A stretch of DNA of 64,000 nt from MFD04580-c1 sp963702995 (lineage in GTDB: Bacteria; Planctomycetota; Phycisphaerae; Tepidisphaerales; Tepidisphaeraceae): assembly GCA_963702995.1 (NCBI GenBank), contig OY969783.1:6634001-6698000 (forward strand), read 5' to 3'. Positions 40,748-49,492 of the stretch are shown in pieces (positions within the stretch are counted from its first letter, which is position 1; each line of letters starts with the position of its first letter). A model generated the notes under the pieces. That model saw only the letters and a program-made list of their open reading frames with translations. It was not told the DNA's origin and did no database searches. Made by a program: the position numbers and the translations under genes.

Positions 40748-43033
40748 ATGTTGCGAGCCTCTGCCACCCGTCCGCGCGTGCTGCCGACCGTGCATGGGGC
40801 GCGGTTCGCCCGCCTCGCTTCGTGCCTTCTTTGCCTCGCCGGCATCGCGGCGGTAACCCTGGGCGTCTGGCGGTTGACCCGCCCCCTGGATCAGAAGGGG
40901 ATCATTCAATCCGCGGCGATGGCAGCGCTCCTGGACATCGGCCATTCACTGCAAACCGATATTGTTCGCACCGTCACGCCGGCGATGCAACGGACCAAAA
41001 AGCTCGCCGCCGACGCCGCGGTGATCGACGCGCTGCGTGGCGGCGACCCGCGGCAACTGACGGCCGCCTGCAATGCCGCGATCCTGCAATCCACCGAGAT
41101 CGACGCCTGCGCCCTGTTCGACAGCTCCGGCAGGATCGTCGCGATCAACACGATCTTTCCCACCGGGGAGCCGATCGGCCCCGAACGGGTGGCGCGGGTG
41201 ATGGGGATGAGTTTTGACGGTCGCGACATCATCCAGAAGTGCCTTCGCACCACCGTCAGCCAACCTCTGCTCGAGTTCCAGACCCGATGCGACATCACGC
41301 CGGCGCTGTTCGACAGCACCGGGCTGTCGGTGGCTTACTCCGTTCCGATCATTGACCCAGCGAGTGGGCTGAGAATTGGGGTCGTCAGCTCGAGAATGCG
41401 GTTCGACCGCCTGACGCGGCTGATCTCGAATCGCCAATTCGCCGGCCCGGCGGGGTCCACCGAGTTCATTACAGACGAGGGCAAGTACTTTTCGGAGGAG
41501 ATCAATTCCGGGCAGCGGCCGCCCCCGATCCCGCCGGCCCAGCTCGCCGGGATGGTGGCGCCCCTGTCCGCGGGTCGCCTGAACTACTGTTTCACGCAAC
41601 GCGACCACGACTACGTCAGCTTGTTCCGCATGGCGGACCTTAGCACGCTCGGCGGAGGCGGGATCCAGGTCATGCTGGTCGCGAACGAGGATTGGCTTGC
41701 GTCGGAAGCGCGCCAGTCGCGCGCTTCCCAGTCGGGGCTGCTGATCGCGCTCGGCGTTCTTCTGGTGCTTTTTGCGGTGGTGGTGAAGGGCGTCGCCTCG
41801 CTCCGCCAGAGCGAGCGATGGAACCGGATGTTGATCGACACCGCGCTTGACGCGGTGGTGGTCGTGGATCAGGACGGCATCGTCAGGCAGTGGAACCCCC
41901 AGTGCCAGGAGACGTTCGGGTTCACCGCGGCGGAGGCCTGCGGCCGGGCGATTCAGGACCTCGTCGTCCCCGATCGGTTGGCCGAGAAACATCGCGCGGC
42001 CATTAAGGGGTATCTCGGCCGCGGGGCGGACGAGCCCCTGGGGCGTCGGCTCGAAGTGCAGGCGGTTCGGAAGGATCGCGCGGAGATCACGGTTGAATTT
42101 GTCGTCAGGCCGGTTCGGGTCGGGGAGCGCCGTTGCTTCTGCGCTTTCGTCCGTGATGTCACCGAGCAGCGAGTCGCCCAGACCCAGTTGGGCCAGGCCC
42201 AGAAGCTCGAATCAATCGGCCAGATGGCGGCCGGGATCGCGCACGAGATCAATACGCCGGCCCAGTACGTGGGGGACAATACCCGATTCGTGCGCGATGG
42301 GTTTCGCGGCCTCCTGGCGCTGCTTGATCGGCATGACGTTCTGCTTCGAGCGGGGGAAGCTCCAAGGCCATGGGCCGAGCGGGTCCGGGAGATCGACGCC
42401 CTCCGCGCCGAGGTGGATCTGAACTTTCTGCGGGCGGAGATCCCCAAGGCGCTGGACCAGTCGATCGAGGGCCTGGAGAGCATCTCGAAGATCGTGCGGG
42501 CGATGAAGGAATTTTCTCATCCCGGCGGGGACGAGAAGGAACTGGCGGACCTCAACGCGGCGATCGAGAGCACCGCGACGGTCTGCCGGAACCGCTGGAA
42601 GTACGTCGCGGACCTCGAACTGGACCTGGACCGCGGCCTGCCGGGCGTCCCGGTGCTTCTTGGGGAGTTTAACCAGGTGGTGCTCAACCTGATCGTGAAC
42701 GCGTCGGATGCGATCGCCGAGCGGTTGGGCGGGGCGGCCGGCGAGCCCAAGGGGTCCATCCGGGTGACGACGGCCCGGGTTGGGAACGCGGTCGAGATCC
42801 GGGTTCACGACAATGGCGGCGGCATCCCGGATCACGTCAAGGCGCGGCTTTTCGAGCCGTTCTTTACGACCAAGCCTGTCGGCAAGGGGACTGGGCAAGG
42901 GCTCACGATCAGCCGCAATTCGATTGTGAAGAAGCACGGCGGCGAGCTGTTCTTCGAGTCGGCGCCTGGGTCCACGACATTTGTGATCCGGCTCCCCATG
43001 ACACAACCGGTATCGGATCGGGTAGCCGCGTAG
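40748..43033 (+). CDS. Membrane sensor histidine kinase with periplasmic and PAS domains
   Basis: A 761-residue kinase and the first gene of the operon. TM1 lies near residues 24-46 (LASCLLCLAGIAAVTLGVW). A periplasmic Cache-like sensor of about 280 residues and TM2 near 329-350 (LLIALGVLLVLFAVVVKGV) follow. A PAS domain covers about 361-478 (MLIDTALDAVVVVDQDGIVR). The DHp region reads QKLESIGQMAAGIAHEINTP with phospho-His near 499 and continues AQYVGDN, a subclass signature. The ATPase has NLIVNASDAIAE, NGGGIPD and GKGTGQGL. It lacks its own receiver. AGGAAAGG sets the start. The three receiver genes that follow are its likely partners. Confidence 0.93.
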   Translation: MLRASATRPRVLPTVHGARFARLASCLLCLAGIAAVTLGVWRLTRPLDQKGIIQSAAMAALLDIGHSLQTDIVRTVTPAMQRTKKLAADAAVIDALRGGDPRQLTAACNAAILQSTEIDACALFDSSGRIVAINTIFPTGEPIGPERVARVMGMSFDGRDIIQKCLRTTVSQPLLEFQTRCDITPALFDSTGLSVAYSVPIIDPASGLRIGVVSSRMRFDRLTRLISNRQFAGPAGSTEFITDEGKYFSEEINSGQRPPPIPPAQLAGMVAPLSAGRLNYCFTQRDHDYVSLFRMADLSTLGGGGIQVMLVANEDWLASEARQSRASQSGLLIALGVLLVLFAVVVKGVASLRQSERWNRMLIDTALDAVVVVDQDGIVRQWNPQCQETFGFTAAEACGRAIQDLVVPDRLAEKHRAAIKGYLGRGADEPLGRRLEVQAVRKDRAEITVEFVVRPVRVGERRCFCAFVRDVTEQRVAQTQLGQAQKLESIGQMAAGIAHEINTPAQYVGDNTRFVRDGFRGLLALLDRHDVLLRAGEAPRPWAERVREIDALRAEVDLNFLRAEIPKALDQSIEGLESISKIVRAMKEFSHPGGDEKELADLNAAIESTATVCRNRWKYVADLELDLDRGLPGVPVLLGEFNQVVLNLIVNASDAIAERLGGAAGEPKGSIRVTTARVGNAVEIRVHDNGGGIPDHVKARLFEPFFTTKPVGKGTGQGLTISRNSIVKKHGGELFFESAPGSTTFVIRLPMTQPVSDRVAA

Positions 43034-43070
43034 CGACGGCGATGTTTCCAAATCGCGAGCTGGAGGAAAT

Positions 43071-44258
43071 GTGGCCGAGGACCGACTTCGCATTGTCTTC
43101 GTCGATGACGAGCAGAGGATTCTCGACGGCCTTCGCCGCCAACTGCACGCCCATCGCGACCGGTGGGACATGCGGTTCGCCCTGTCGGGCGCTGAAGCGC
43201 TGCGGATGCTGGCGGCCCAGCCGGCGGACATCGTCGTTTCAGACATGCGGATGCCGGGGATGACCGGCGGCGAGCTGCTTCAGGAGGTTCACCGGCTTCA
43301 CCCGTCCACCACCCGGATCATTCTATCCGGGCAGACCGACCAGGCCGACCTGCTGCGCGACCTGGTGTGCATCCATCAGTATCTTCAAAAGCCATGCGAG
43401 CCGCCGCAACTGTATAACGCGATCGAGCGCACCTTCACGCTCTCCAGGCGGCTCCATCAGCCGCGGCTAAGGCTCGCGGCCAATCGCGTCAGGGGCCTTC
43501 CGCCCGGCTCGGAGAGCTATCACGCCCTGATAGCGGAGCTGTCGAAGGAGGACTCGAGCGTCGCCGGCGCGGCCCAGATCGTGAGCCGCGACCCCGCTTT
43601 GACCGTCAAGGTGATGCAACTGGTGAATTCCGCGTTTTTCGGGATCCCTCGGAAAATCAGCAGCGCCCACGACGCCGTGTCGCTGCTGGGGCTTAAGACC
43701 CTCCATGCGATCGTCGTCGCCGGGCGATTGTTTGAGATTGTCGATGACCCGCATGCGGACCGGGCGCGACTCGCCAGGCTGTGGGCAACCAGCTTCCAGA
43801 TCAGCGAATCGGCGGCGCGGCTCGCGCGCCTCGACGGAGCGTCGCCGGCGGCTCAGCAGCACGCGAGGCTGGCCGGGCTTCTTTCGCTCATCGGCCGGGC
43901 GATCCTGATGACCGCCGACCCGACCGGGCATGCCGAGATCGTGACCGCCTCGCACAAGAGCGGGCGCACGATCGACAGTTGCGAGCAAGAGGCTTACGGC
44001 GCGAGCCAGGACGACGTCACCGCGTACGCGATGGGGCTATGGGCGTTCTCCGACGAACTGGTCGAGGCCACCGCTTATCAGAGCGCCCCGTCCAGATTGC
44101 CCCTGCCGCGTCCGCGGCACCCCGCCGGCTACGTTCATCTCGCTCGACACCTGCTTGAAGCGGGCGCGTGCGGCGAGCACATCGCGCTTGATACGGAGTT
44201 CGTGAATAGCCAGGGATTGGGGCGCCTGCTTTGCGGCGCAAGGAGCCACGCGGCATGA
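43071..44258 (+). CDS. Response regulator with HDOD output domain
   Basis: A 395-residue protein. The receiver domain (1-120) has IVFVDDEQ, phosphoacceptor Asp in IVVSDMRMPG, Ser in RIILSGQTD and Lys in YLQKPCEP. An HDOD domain follows (ELSKEDSSVAGAAQIVSRDP, LTVKVMQLVNSAFFGIPRKI, AVSLLGLKTLHAIVVAGRLF). HDOD is a catalytically inactive relative of HD phosphohydrolases that usually acts through protein contact. It starts at GTG with GGAGG eight bases upstream, 37 bases after the kinase. Its last codons overlap the next gene by four bases (ATGA), indicating coupled translation. Confidence 0.93.
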   Translation: MAEDRLRIVFVDDEQRILDGLRRQLHAHRDRWDMRFALSGAEALRMLAAQPADIVVSDMRMPGMTGGELLQEVHRLHPSTTRIILSGQTDQADLLRDLVCIHQYLQKPCEPPQLYNAIERTFTLSRRLHQPRLRLAANRVRGLPPGSESYHALIAELSKEDSSVAGAAQIVSRDPALTVKVMQLVNSAFFGIPRKISSAHDAVSLLGLKTLHAIVVAGRLFEIVDDPHADRARLARLWATSFQISESAARLARLDGASPAAQQHARLAGLLSLIGRAILMTADPTGHAEIVTASHKSGRTIDSCEQEAYGASQDDVTAYAMGLWAFSDELVEATAYQSAPSRLPLPRPRHPAGYVHLARHLLEAGACGEHIALDTEFVNSQGLGRLLCGARSHAA

Positions 44259-45406
44259 GCGACGCGCAAGAACACGCGGTCTTGATGGTCGATGATGAGC
44301 CACACGTGCTCGACGGGTATCGGCGGACCGTCGGCCGGGCCTTCCCGCTCACCTGCGCGCTGGGCGGCGCGGCGGGCCTGGCCGCATTGACCAACTGCAA
44401 CTCATTCGCCGTCGTCATCACGGACATGCGGATGCCAGAGATGAACGGGCTCCAGTTCATCGCGGCCGCCCGGGCCAAAGCCCGTGACGCGGTCTACATG
44501 ATGTTGACCGGCAACGCCGATCAGCAAACCGCCATCGACGCGATCAACCGCGGGCAGATCTTCAGGTTCCTCAACAAGCCATGCGGGCCGGAACTTCTCG
44601 ATGTATCGATTCAAGCCGCCATCCGCCAGTACGAGCTGATCACGGCCGAGCGGGTACTGCTGCGGGGCACCTTGTCGGGCAGCATCCGCTTTATGTTCGA
44701 GGCCCTCGAGCTTTCCAACCCGGCGCTCTTCGCCTACCAATCGGCCGTCAAGGAGGTCCAACAGGAGGTCTGCGCGGCGCTGGGGGTGCGCCTGGATTGG
44801 CAGTTCGCGATCGCGGGCTCGCTGTGCCTCATCGGGCTGCTGACTGTCCCGGGGGTCTCGGCGCAGACGGTCCTCACGGAAGAAATGTTGCTGGCGGCCG
44901 CCGGGATTGGCAGCCGTCTGATCGGCAACATCCCCCGCATGGGCTCGGTGATCGCGATGATTCGGAGACAGCGGGAGCCGGCGATGGCGCTTCCCGCCAA
45001 CCTGCAGACGCTCTCGCCCGAAGCGATCGAGACCGTCGGTGCGCAGGTGCTGCGGTTCAGCGTCGATCTGGTCAGGCATCAGCAGCGCCTCGGCAACCGG
45101 GCGGCCGCGGCGCGCGCGTTGGCGGCCACGCGGCAGTACGACAGCCGGTTGATCGAGGCCGTCTACACGGCCGTTGAAACGGTTGCACCGGCGTTGCCCC
45201 CGCAGAGCGTCCAGGCGTCGGACGTCACACCGGGCATGATCGTCGATGCGAACGTCAGCAAGCGGGATGGGACGCTGTTGCTGCAGAAAGGGCAGACCAT
45301 TTCCGCGCTCTGGGCGGCAAGCATCCGGAACCTTGCCCTGCAGGGATTGGTGGATGACCCGATCGTGGTTCGCGCGGAGCGCGATCCCCGCGCCAACGCG
45401 GCCTAG
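44255..45406 (+). CDS. Response regulator with degenerate HD-GYP-like output
   Basis: A 383-residue protein. The receiver is intact (VLMVDDEPH, Asp in VVITDMRMPEMNG, Thr in MMLTGNAD, Lys in FLNKPCGP). The C-terminal part aligns in outline with HD-GYP proteins but has lost the catalytic residues: where HDIGKxGxPD is expected it reads CLIGLLTVPGV. It ends with DVTPGMIVDANVSKRDGTLL, the small beta domain typical of this regulator type. It probably acts as a pseudo-enzyme or binding partner. It overlaps the upstream gene by four bases, and the next gene starts 31 bases later. Confidence 0.88.
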   Translation: MSDAQEHAVLMVDDEPHVLDGYRRTVGRAFPLTCALGGAAGLAALTNCNSFAVVITDMRMPEMNGLQFIAAARAKARDAVYMMLTGNADQQTAIDAINRGQIFRFLNKPCGPELLDVSIQAAIRQYELITAERVLLRGTLSGSIRFMFEALELSNPALFAYQSAVKEVQQEVCAALGVRLDWQFAIAGSLCLIGLLTVPGVSAQTVLTEEMLLAAAGIGSRLIGNIPRMGSVIAMIRRQREPAMALPANLQTLSPEAIETVGAQVLRFSVDLVRHQQRLGNRAAAARALAATRQYDSRLIEAVYTAVETVAPALPPQSVQASDVTPGMIVDANVSKRDGTLLLQKGQTISALWAASIRNLALQGLVDDPIVVRAERDPRANAA

Positions 45407-45437
45407 CCCGTCACACTTACATTTCGGACTCCTGAAG

Positions 45438-46697
45438 ATGCCAAACTCTTCAATTTGTATGGCCCAGCCGAAACGCCATCTACTGTTCGTCGATGACGAG
45501 CCGCGCATCCTCGACGCGATCCGCCGATCGTTGCGGGGGGCGGGCTCGGAGTGGTCGTTGTCCTTCGCCAATTCGGTCGAAGAAGCCTTGCGACTGCTCA
45601 GAAGCGAGGAAATCGACGTCGTCATCACCGATATCACGATGCCGGGGCGCGACGGCTTTGACCTCCTGCGCGAAGTGTTGACCTGCCCCCATCTGAGTCG
45701 CATCCCGGTCCTTGTCCTGACGGGGCTAGCCGACGACGGGCTTAAGCGACGCGCGTTGGACGCCGGAGCGTTCGACCTGATCGGCAAGCCGATTCAGCGC
45801 GAGGACCTCATCGCGCGCGTCCGAAGCGTCCTGCGAACCAAAGATTACGAGCACTCGCTTTCCCGGTTGAACGCCACACTCGAGCGGCAGGTTAATGAGC
45901 GGACCCGCGACGTGGAAGCGTCCCGAACCGATCTGCTGGTTTGTCTTGCCATGGCGGGCGAATGCCGCGACTCGGATACGGGGCGCCATCTGGCGCGCGT
46001 CGCGAGCTACACGCGGCTGCTCGCCCAGAAGGCGGGGCTGCCCGCCGCCGACGTGGAAACCCTCTTCAAAGCCAGCCCCTTGCACGACATCGGCAAGCTT
46101 GGCGTCCCCGACAGCATCCTGCTCAAGCCCGGGCCGCTGACGCCGGAGGAGCGATCCGCGATGCAGCGTCACTGCGAGATCGGTTACCGGATCCTGACCC
46201 CGCCCACCGAATGCGTCGCGATGTTCAGTGGGGATCAGCTTGGCGAGCGTCGGCCCAACCCGCTGCTCCACGCGGCCGCCGAGATCGCCTTGTGCCATCA
46301 CGAGCGATGGGACGCCAAAGGCTACCCCCGCGCACTTCGAGGCGACCAGATCCCGTTATCCGCCCGGCTGGTCGCCGTGGCCGATGTCTACGACGCGCTG
46401 ACGACGCGCCGTCCCTACAAAGAGCCGATTGCGCACGCCGCCGCGATCGAGCTCCTGTATCAAGAAGACGGCAAGCATTTTGACCCCGCGGCCATCGCCG
46501 TCCTGCGGAGCGTCAGCGACGAGTTCGACCAGGTTCGTCGCGGATGCTCCGATTCAAGTTCCGAACCGCTCGCTCGCTCCGCGGGGGTGGCGGGCAACGG
46601 GGCGCCTGTCCCCGCTGTAGATATCGCTTTCGGCGGCTTGATCCGCCGAGGGAAAAGACAACGGCATGACTCATCCAGCCGCTCCATCGTCGCGTAA
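45438..46697 (+). CDS. Response regulator with HD-GYP domain (cyclic-di-GMP phosphodiesterase)
   Basis: A 419-residue RpfG-type regulator. The receiver has LLFVDDEPR, Asp in VVITDITMPG, Thr in VLVLTGLAD and Lys in LIGKPI. A coiled linker leads to an HD-GYP domain with SPLHDIGKLGVPDSIL, the following His (MQRHCEIGY), HHERWDAKGYP and VADVYDALTTRRPYKEP. All predicted metal-binding residues are kept; the motif HHExxDGxGYP has Ala for the first Gly, a mild change. The expected activity is hydrolysis of cyclic-di-GMP. ATG 45438 is used; ATG 45459 is possible. The Ser/Arg-rich tail overlaps the next gene by 32 bases. Confidence 0.92.
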   Translation: MPNSSICMAQPKRHLLFVDDEPRILDAIRRSLRGAGSEWSLSFANSVEEALRLLRSEEIDVVITDITMPGRDGFDLLREVLTCPHLSRIPVLVLTGLADDGLKRRALDAGAFDLIGKPIQREDLIARVRSVLRTKDYEHSLSRLNATLERQVNERTRDVEASRTDLLVCLAMAGECRDSDTGRHLARVASYTRLLAQKAGLPAADVETLFKASPLHDIGKLGVPDSILLKPGPLTPEERSAMQRHCEIGYRILTPPTECVAMFSGDQLGERRPNPLLHAAAEIALCHHERWDAKGYPRALRGDQIPLSARLVAVADVYDALTTRRPYKEPIAHAAAIELLYQEDGKHFDPAAIAVLRSVSDEFDQVRRGCSDSSSEPLARSAGVAGNGAPVPAVDIAFGGLIRRGKRQRHDSSSRSIVA

Positions 46698-47397
46698 GCC
46701 CGCCGCGCCGCGTCCGTCGGCGAAAGCCGACGCTCTTTCTATGCTGCCGGCCAGCGCCGCCGCCGAGGCCGTTCCCGATGGCGGCCGCCCCTTCACCTTC
46801 TCGATGGTCGCCCTGCTGGGGAGCTGGGGCCTGGCGATCGTCTGCCTCTCCAGCGTTCTGCCGCTTCACGAATCCACCCCCGGGCCCACGGTGGCCGTCC
46901 CCGCGGCCGCCATGGGCGGCGGCACGAGCCTGGGCGGGCATCGGGCCAGGCTCACGTTGTTCCTGCACCCCAAATGCCCGTGCAGTTCCGCCAGCGTTGA
47001 CCAGCTCGAGCGGCTCCTGGCCGTGTGCCGGGGCCGCCTCGACGCCGAAGTGATCTTCTTCCAGCCCGACAACCAAACCCAAGGCTGGGCCCAGACGCGG
47101 CTGTGGGAGCGCACCCGCAAGATCCCGGGGGTCGCGGTTCGATTCGACAAAGCGTCCGAGCTGGCGAAGGGGGCCGGGGCTCGAACGAGCGGGCACGCCC
47201 TGCTCTACGATCGCTTTGGGCGATTGAGGTTCAGCGGCGGGGTCACCGCCTCCAGGGGCTATCCGGGCGACAGCGACGGTTTCGACGCGATCGTTGCGGC
47301 GGTGCTGGAGGGTTCCTCCGGCGCGAGCGGCGTTCGAACGGCGCCGGTCTTCGGCTGCGAACTTTACCCTGGGCCGGAAGGAAGGGCCGCGAGATGA
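46666..47397 (+). CDS. RedB-like membrane-anchored thioredoxin-fold protein
   Basis: A 243-residue protein with one N-terminal membrane helix (VALLGSWGLAIVCLSSVLPL) and an outer thioredoxin-like domain. The active-site region reads FLHPKCPCSSASVDQLERL, a CPCS motif rather than CxxC; only two cysteines flank the proline. Conserved RedB-type blocks include WERTRKIPGV, GHALLYDRFGRLRFSGG and the C-terminal APVFGCEL, whose Cys may resolve a disulphide. RedB-like proteins are often encoded next to histidine kinases. It overlaps the HD-GYP gene by 32 bases and the following kinase by four (ATGA), so it is an integral member of the operon, perhaps a redox sensor. Confidence 0.82.
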   Translation: MTHPAAPSSRKPAAPRPSAKADALSMLPASAAAEAVPDGGRPFTFSMVALLGSWGLAIVCLSSVLPLHESTPGPTVAVPAAAMGGGTSLGGHRARLTLFLHPKCPCSSASVDQLERLLAVCRGRLDAEVIFFQPDNQTQGWAQTRLWERTRKIPGVAVRFDKASELAKGAGARTSGHALLYDRFGRLRFSGGVTASRGYPGDSDGFDAIVAAVLEGSSGASGVRTAPVFGCELYPGPEGRAAR

Positions 47398-48149
47398 AGA
47401 TCAAGAGGTTCGAGCCAAGATCGCGCCTTAATGCGCACTCGCTGCGTCTCTACGACGAACACTCCGACCGCATCAGCATTTTGTGCGATCGGATGTTCGC
47501 GGGCCTCTTCATCCTCCAGTGGCTGGGTGGGGTCATTTGTGCGATGACGCTCACGCCGCGCACCTGGATCGGGGGGACCGGCGCGGTGCACCTTCATGTC
47601 TGGGTGGCGATCGGGTTCGGCACCGCGATCTTCAGCGTGCCGATCTACCTCGTCGCGAGAAGGCCGGGGTCAGCCCTGACGAGGCAGTGCGTAGCGATCG
47701 CCCAGATGCTTTATTCGGCCCTGCTCATCCATCTGACAGGAGGGCGGATCGAAACACATTTCCATATTTTTGGCTCCCTCGCCTTCCTGGCGTTCTACCG
47801 GGATTGGCGCGTGCTGGTGACGGCGACCCTTGTCGTCGCCGCCGACCACCTTCTCCGAGGGTTGTTTTGGCCCCAGTCGGTGTTCGGGATCGCGGCCGCG
47901 GGCGACTGGCGCTGGGTCGAGCACGCCGGATGGGTGCTCTTCGAAGACGTCTTCCTGATGATGGCTTGTTTCCAGGCGCGACACGAAATGGCCGAGATCG
48001 CCTTTCGCCAGGCGGACGCGGTCGAGAGGGGGGACAAACGCGCTTCAGAACTCACCTTGGCGCTGGCTGAGCAGGATGATCTGCTGCTCGCGCTGGACTC
48101 GGCGCGATCATCAGCACCACCGACGCCGAAGGGCGGATCACTTCAGTGA
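47394..48149 (+). CDS. Membrane sensor histidine kinase, N-terminal sensor part
   Basis: The first third of a second kinase in the operon. About six membrane helices are seen (FAGLFILQWLGGVICAMTL, VWVAIGFGTAIFSVPIYLV, MLYSALLIHLTGGRIETHFH, VLVTATLVVAADHLLRGLF, WVLFEDVFLMMACF). The His-rich loop IETHFHIF might bind a metal or haem, but this is unproven. A cytoplasmic helix (RGDKRASELTLALAEQDD) leads to a PAS domain. One base appears to be missing near 48101-48105: the genuine reading goes from LALDSA to AIISTTDAEGRITSVNDRF in the next frame. It starts at ATG overlapping the RedB-like gene by four bases. Confidence 0.82.
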   Translation: MKIKRFEPRSRLNAHSLRLYDEHSDRISILCDRMFAGLFILQWLGGVICAMTLTPRTWIGGTGAVHLHVWVAIGFGTAIFSVPIYLVARRPGSALTRQCVAIAQMLYSALLIHLTGGRIETHFHIFGSLAFLAFYRDWRVLVTATLVVAADHLLRGLFWPQSVFGIAAAGDWRWVEHAGWVLFEDVFLMMACFQARHEMAEIAFRQADAVERGDKRASELTLALAEQDDLLLALDSARSSAPPTPKGGSLQ

Positions 48150-48664
48150 ACGACCGCTTCTGCGAGGTCTCGGGGTTCCGACGGGACGAACTGATTGGGC
48201 GTGATCACCGGGTCGTGGGCTCCGGGTATCACACGCCGGCGTTCTGGAAGAACATGCTCGGGATCGTCCGGGCGGGCGGGGTCTGGCGTGGCGAGATCCG
48301 CAATCGCAGGAAGGACGGCGGCATCTATTGGGTTGAAACCACCATCAAGGGCGTTCTGGGCCCCAACGGGGAGCTCCAGAAGATGGTCACGGTCCGAGCC
48401 GAGATCACCGATCGCAAGCTCGCCGAGACGCACCTGCAACAGGCCCAGAAGCTCGAGTCAATCGGCCAACTCGCCGCGGGGATCGCTCACGAGATCAATA
48501 CGCCGACGCAGTATGTCGGCGACAACGTCCGTTTCCTCCAGACCGAGTTCGGCAACCTGCTGAAGATTGCTGGACGCCTACGCGAGCCACCTGGACCCGC
48601 ATTCGATGGCCAAGCCCTGGGTCGAGCGCGTAGCCGAGCTTCAGGCGCAGCTTCAGGCCATTGA
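48146..48664 (+). CDS. Histidine kinase, PAS and phosphoacceptor part
   Basis: The middle of the kinase: a PAS domain (ITSVNDRFCEVSGFRRDELI, then GVWRGEIRNRRKDGGIYWVE) and the DHp helix, QAQKLESIGQLAAGIAHEIN continuing TPTQYVGDN. This is almost identical to the first kinase of the operon, so the two are paralogous or recently shared that module. The upstream frame is joined by restoring one base near 48103. A +1 shift near 48570 (AAGATTGCTGG, probably one T too many) breaks it from the ATPase domain; the last 30 residues here are out of frame. Confidence 0.78.
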   Translation: MNDRFCEVSGFRRDELIGRDHRVVGSGYHTPAFWKNMLGIVRAGGVWRGEIRNRRKDGGIYWVETTIKGVLGPNGELQKMVTVRAEITDRKLAETHLQQAQKLESIGQLAAGIAHEINTPTQYVGDNVRFLQTEFGNLLKIAGRLREPPGPAFDGQALGRARSRASGAASGH

Positions 48665-49280
48665 CTTTGACTTCATCCGGCGGGAGATCCCGCAGGCGAT
48701 CTCTCAATCGCTGGAAGGCGTTGTCCGTGTCTCATCCATCGTCGGCGCAATGAAAGACTTCTCCCATCCCGGCTCCGACACGATGGAGTGCGTTGACCTC
48801 AATCGGTCGATCTCTTCCACCGCGGAAGTGTGCAGGAACCGCTGGAAATACGTCGCCGAGCTGGAGTTGGAGCTGGCACAGGATCTTCCGCCAGTCCCGT
48901 GCCTGGTCGCGGAATTGAACCAGGTCGTGCTGAACCTGATCATCAACGCTTCCGACGCCATCGCCGAGGCGGCCGCCGGCGGCGCGGAACGGAAGGGCCT
49001 GATCCGCATCTCCACCCGCCGCCTGGAGGGCATGGTCGAGATTTGCGTTCAGGACAACGGCGCGGGGATCCCGGAGAGCATCAAGCCGCGCATCTTCGAG
49101 CACTTTTTCTCAACCAAGCCGGTCGGGAAGGGGACGGGGCAGGGTTTGGCCCTGAGCCGCAACATCATTGTCAACAAGCACGGCGGGAGGCTCACGTTCG
49201 AGTCGGCCGCCGGCGTCGGCACCACCTTCGTCGTGCGACTTCCGCTCACGCCGGTCACCTCGATCCACCGGGCGGCGTAG
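48567..49280 (+). CDS. Histidine kinase, ATPase part
   Basis: The C-terminal third of the kinase: the second DHp helix (QAISQSLEGVVRVSSIVGAM, then KDFSHPGSDTMECVDLN) and the HATPase domain with N box NLIINASDAIAEA, NGAGIPES and GKGTGQGLALSRNII. It continues from the DHp piece as LLKMLDAYASHLDPHS once one base is removed near 48570. The conserved KDFSHPG motif is shared with the first kinase (KEFSHPG). No receiver is attached. It is the last gene of the operon and ends before a stem-loop at 49314. Confidence 0.8.
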   Translation: MLDAYASHLDPHSMAKPWVERVAELQAQLQAIDFDFIRREIPQAISQSLEGVVRVSSIVGAMKDFSHPGSDTMECVDLNRSISSTAEVCRNRWKYVAELELELAQDLPPVPCLVAELNQVVLNLIINASDAIAEAAAGGAERKGLIRISTRRLEGMVEICVQDNGAGIPESIKPRIFEHFFSTKPVGKGTGQGLALSRNIIVNKHGGRLTFESAAGVGTTFVVRLPLTPVTSIHRAA

Positions 49281-49313
49281 CTGCGGGGGCATCGCGGCGG
49301 CCGCCAATGAACG

Positions 49314-49338
49314 AGCCCGCCGTTAGCGGAACGGCGGG
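49314..49338. terminator. Stem-loop between convergent genes
   Basis: A perfect 10-bp stem, GCCCGCCGTT with AACGGCGGGC, loop AGCGG, lying 34 bases after the kinase operon and 35 bases from the end of the small gene on the other strand. There is no T-tract on either side, so it may be a bidirectional end of the less classical kind. Confidence 0.55.
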
Positions 49339-49372
49339 CGGGACTCCGACTCAGTGAAGCAAGGCGGCGCGG

Positions 49373-49492
49373 TTACTGCTTTTTGCGCATCATCACCCAC
49401 AGCACGATCAGGCCGATGAGCACGACAACTCCGAGGAGTTGCCACGTGTTCACCATGTCGTTGAAGAGCGCCAGAGTTGGAATGGAATTCAT
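49373..49492 (-). CDS. Small single-pass membrane protein (39 aa)
   Basis: A 39-residue protein reading MNSIPTLALFNDMVNTWQLL and then one membrane helix (GVVVLIGLIVLWVMMRKKQ) with a basic end. A strong ribosome site (GGAAGGA) lies about six bases before ATG 49492, which supports translation. It is convergent with the signalling operon. No family is recognised; short hydrophobic proteins like this include regulators of membrane enzymes, but nothing here says which. Confidence 0.6.
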   Translation of the reverse strand: MNSIPTLALFNDMVNTWQLLGVVVLIGLIVLWVMMRKKQ

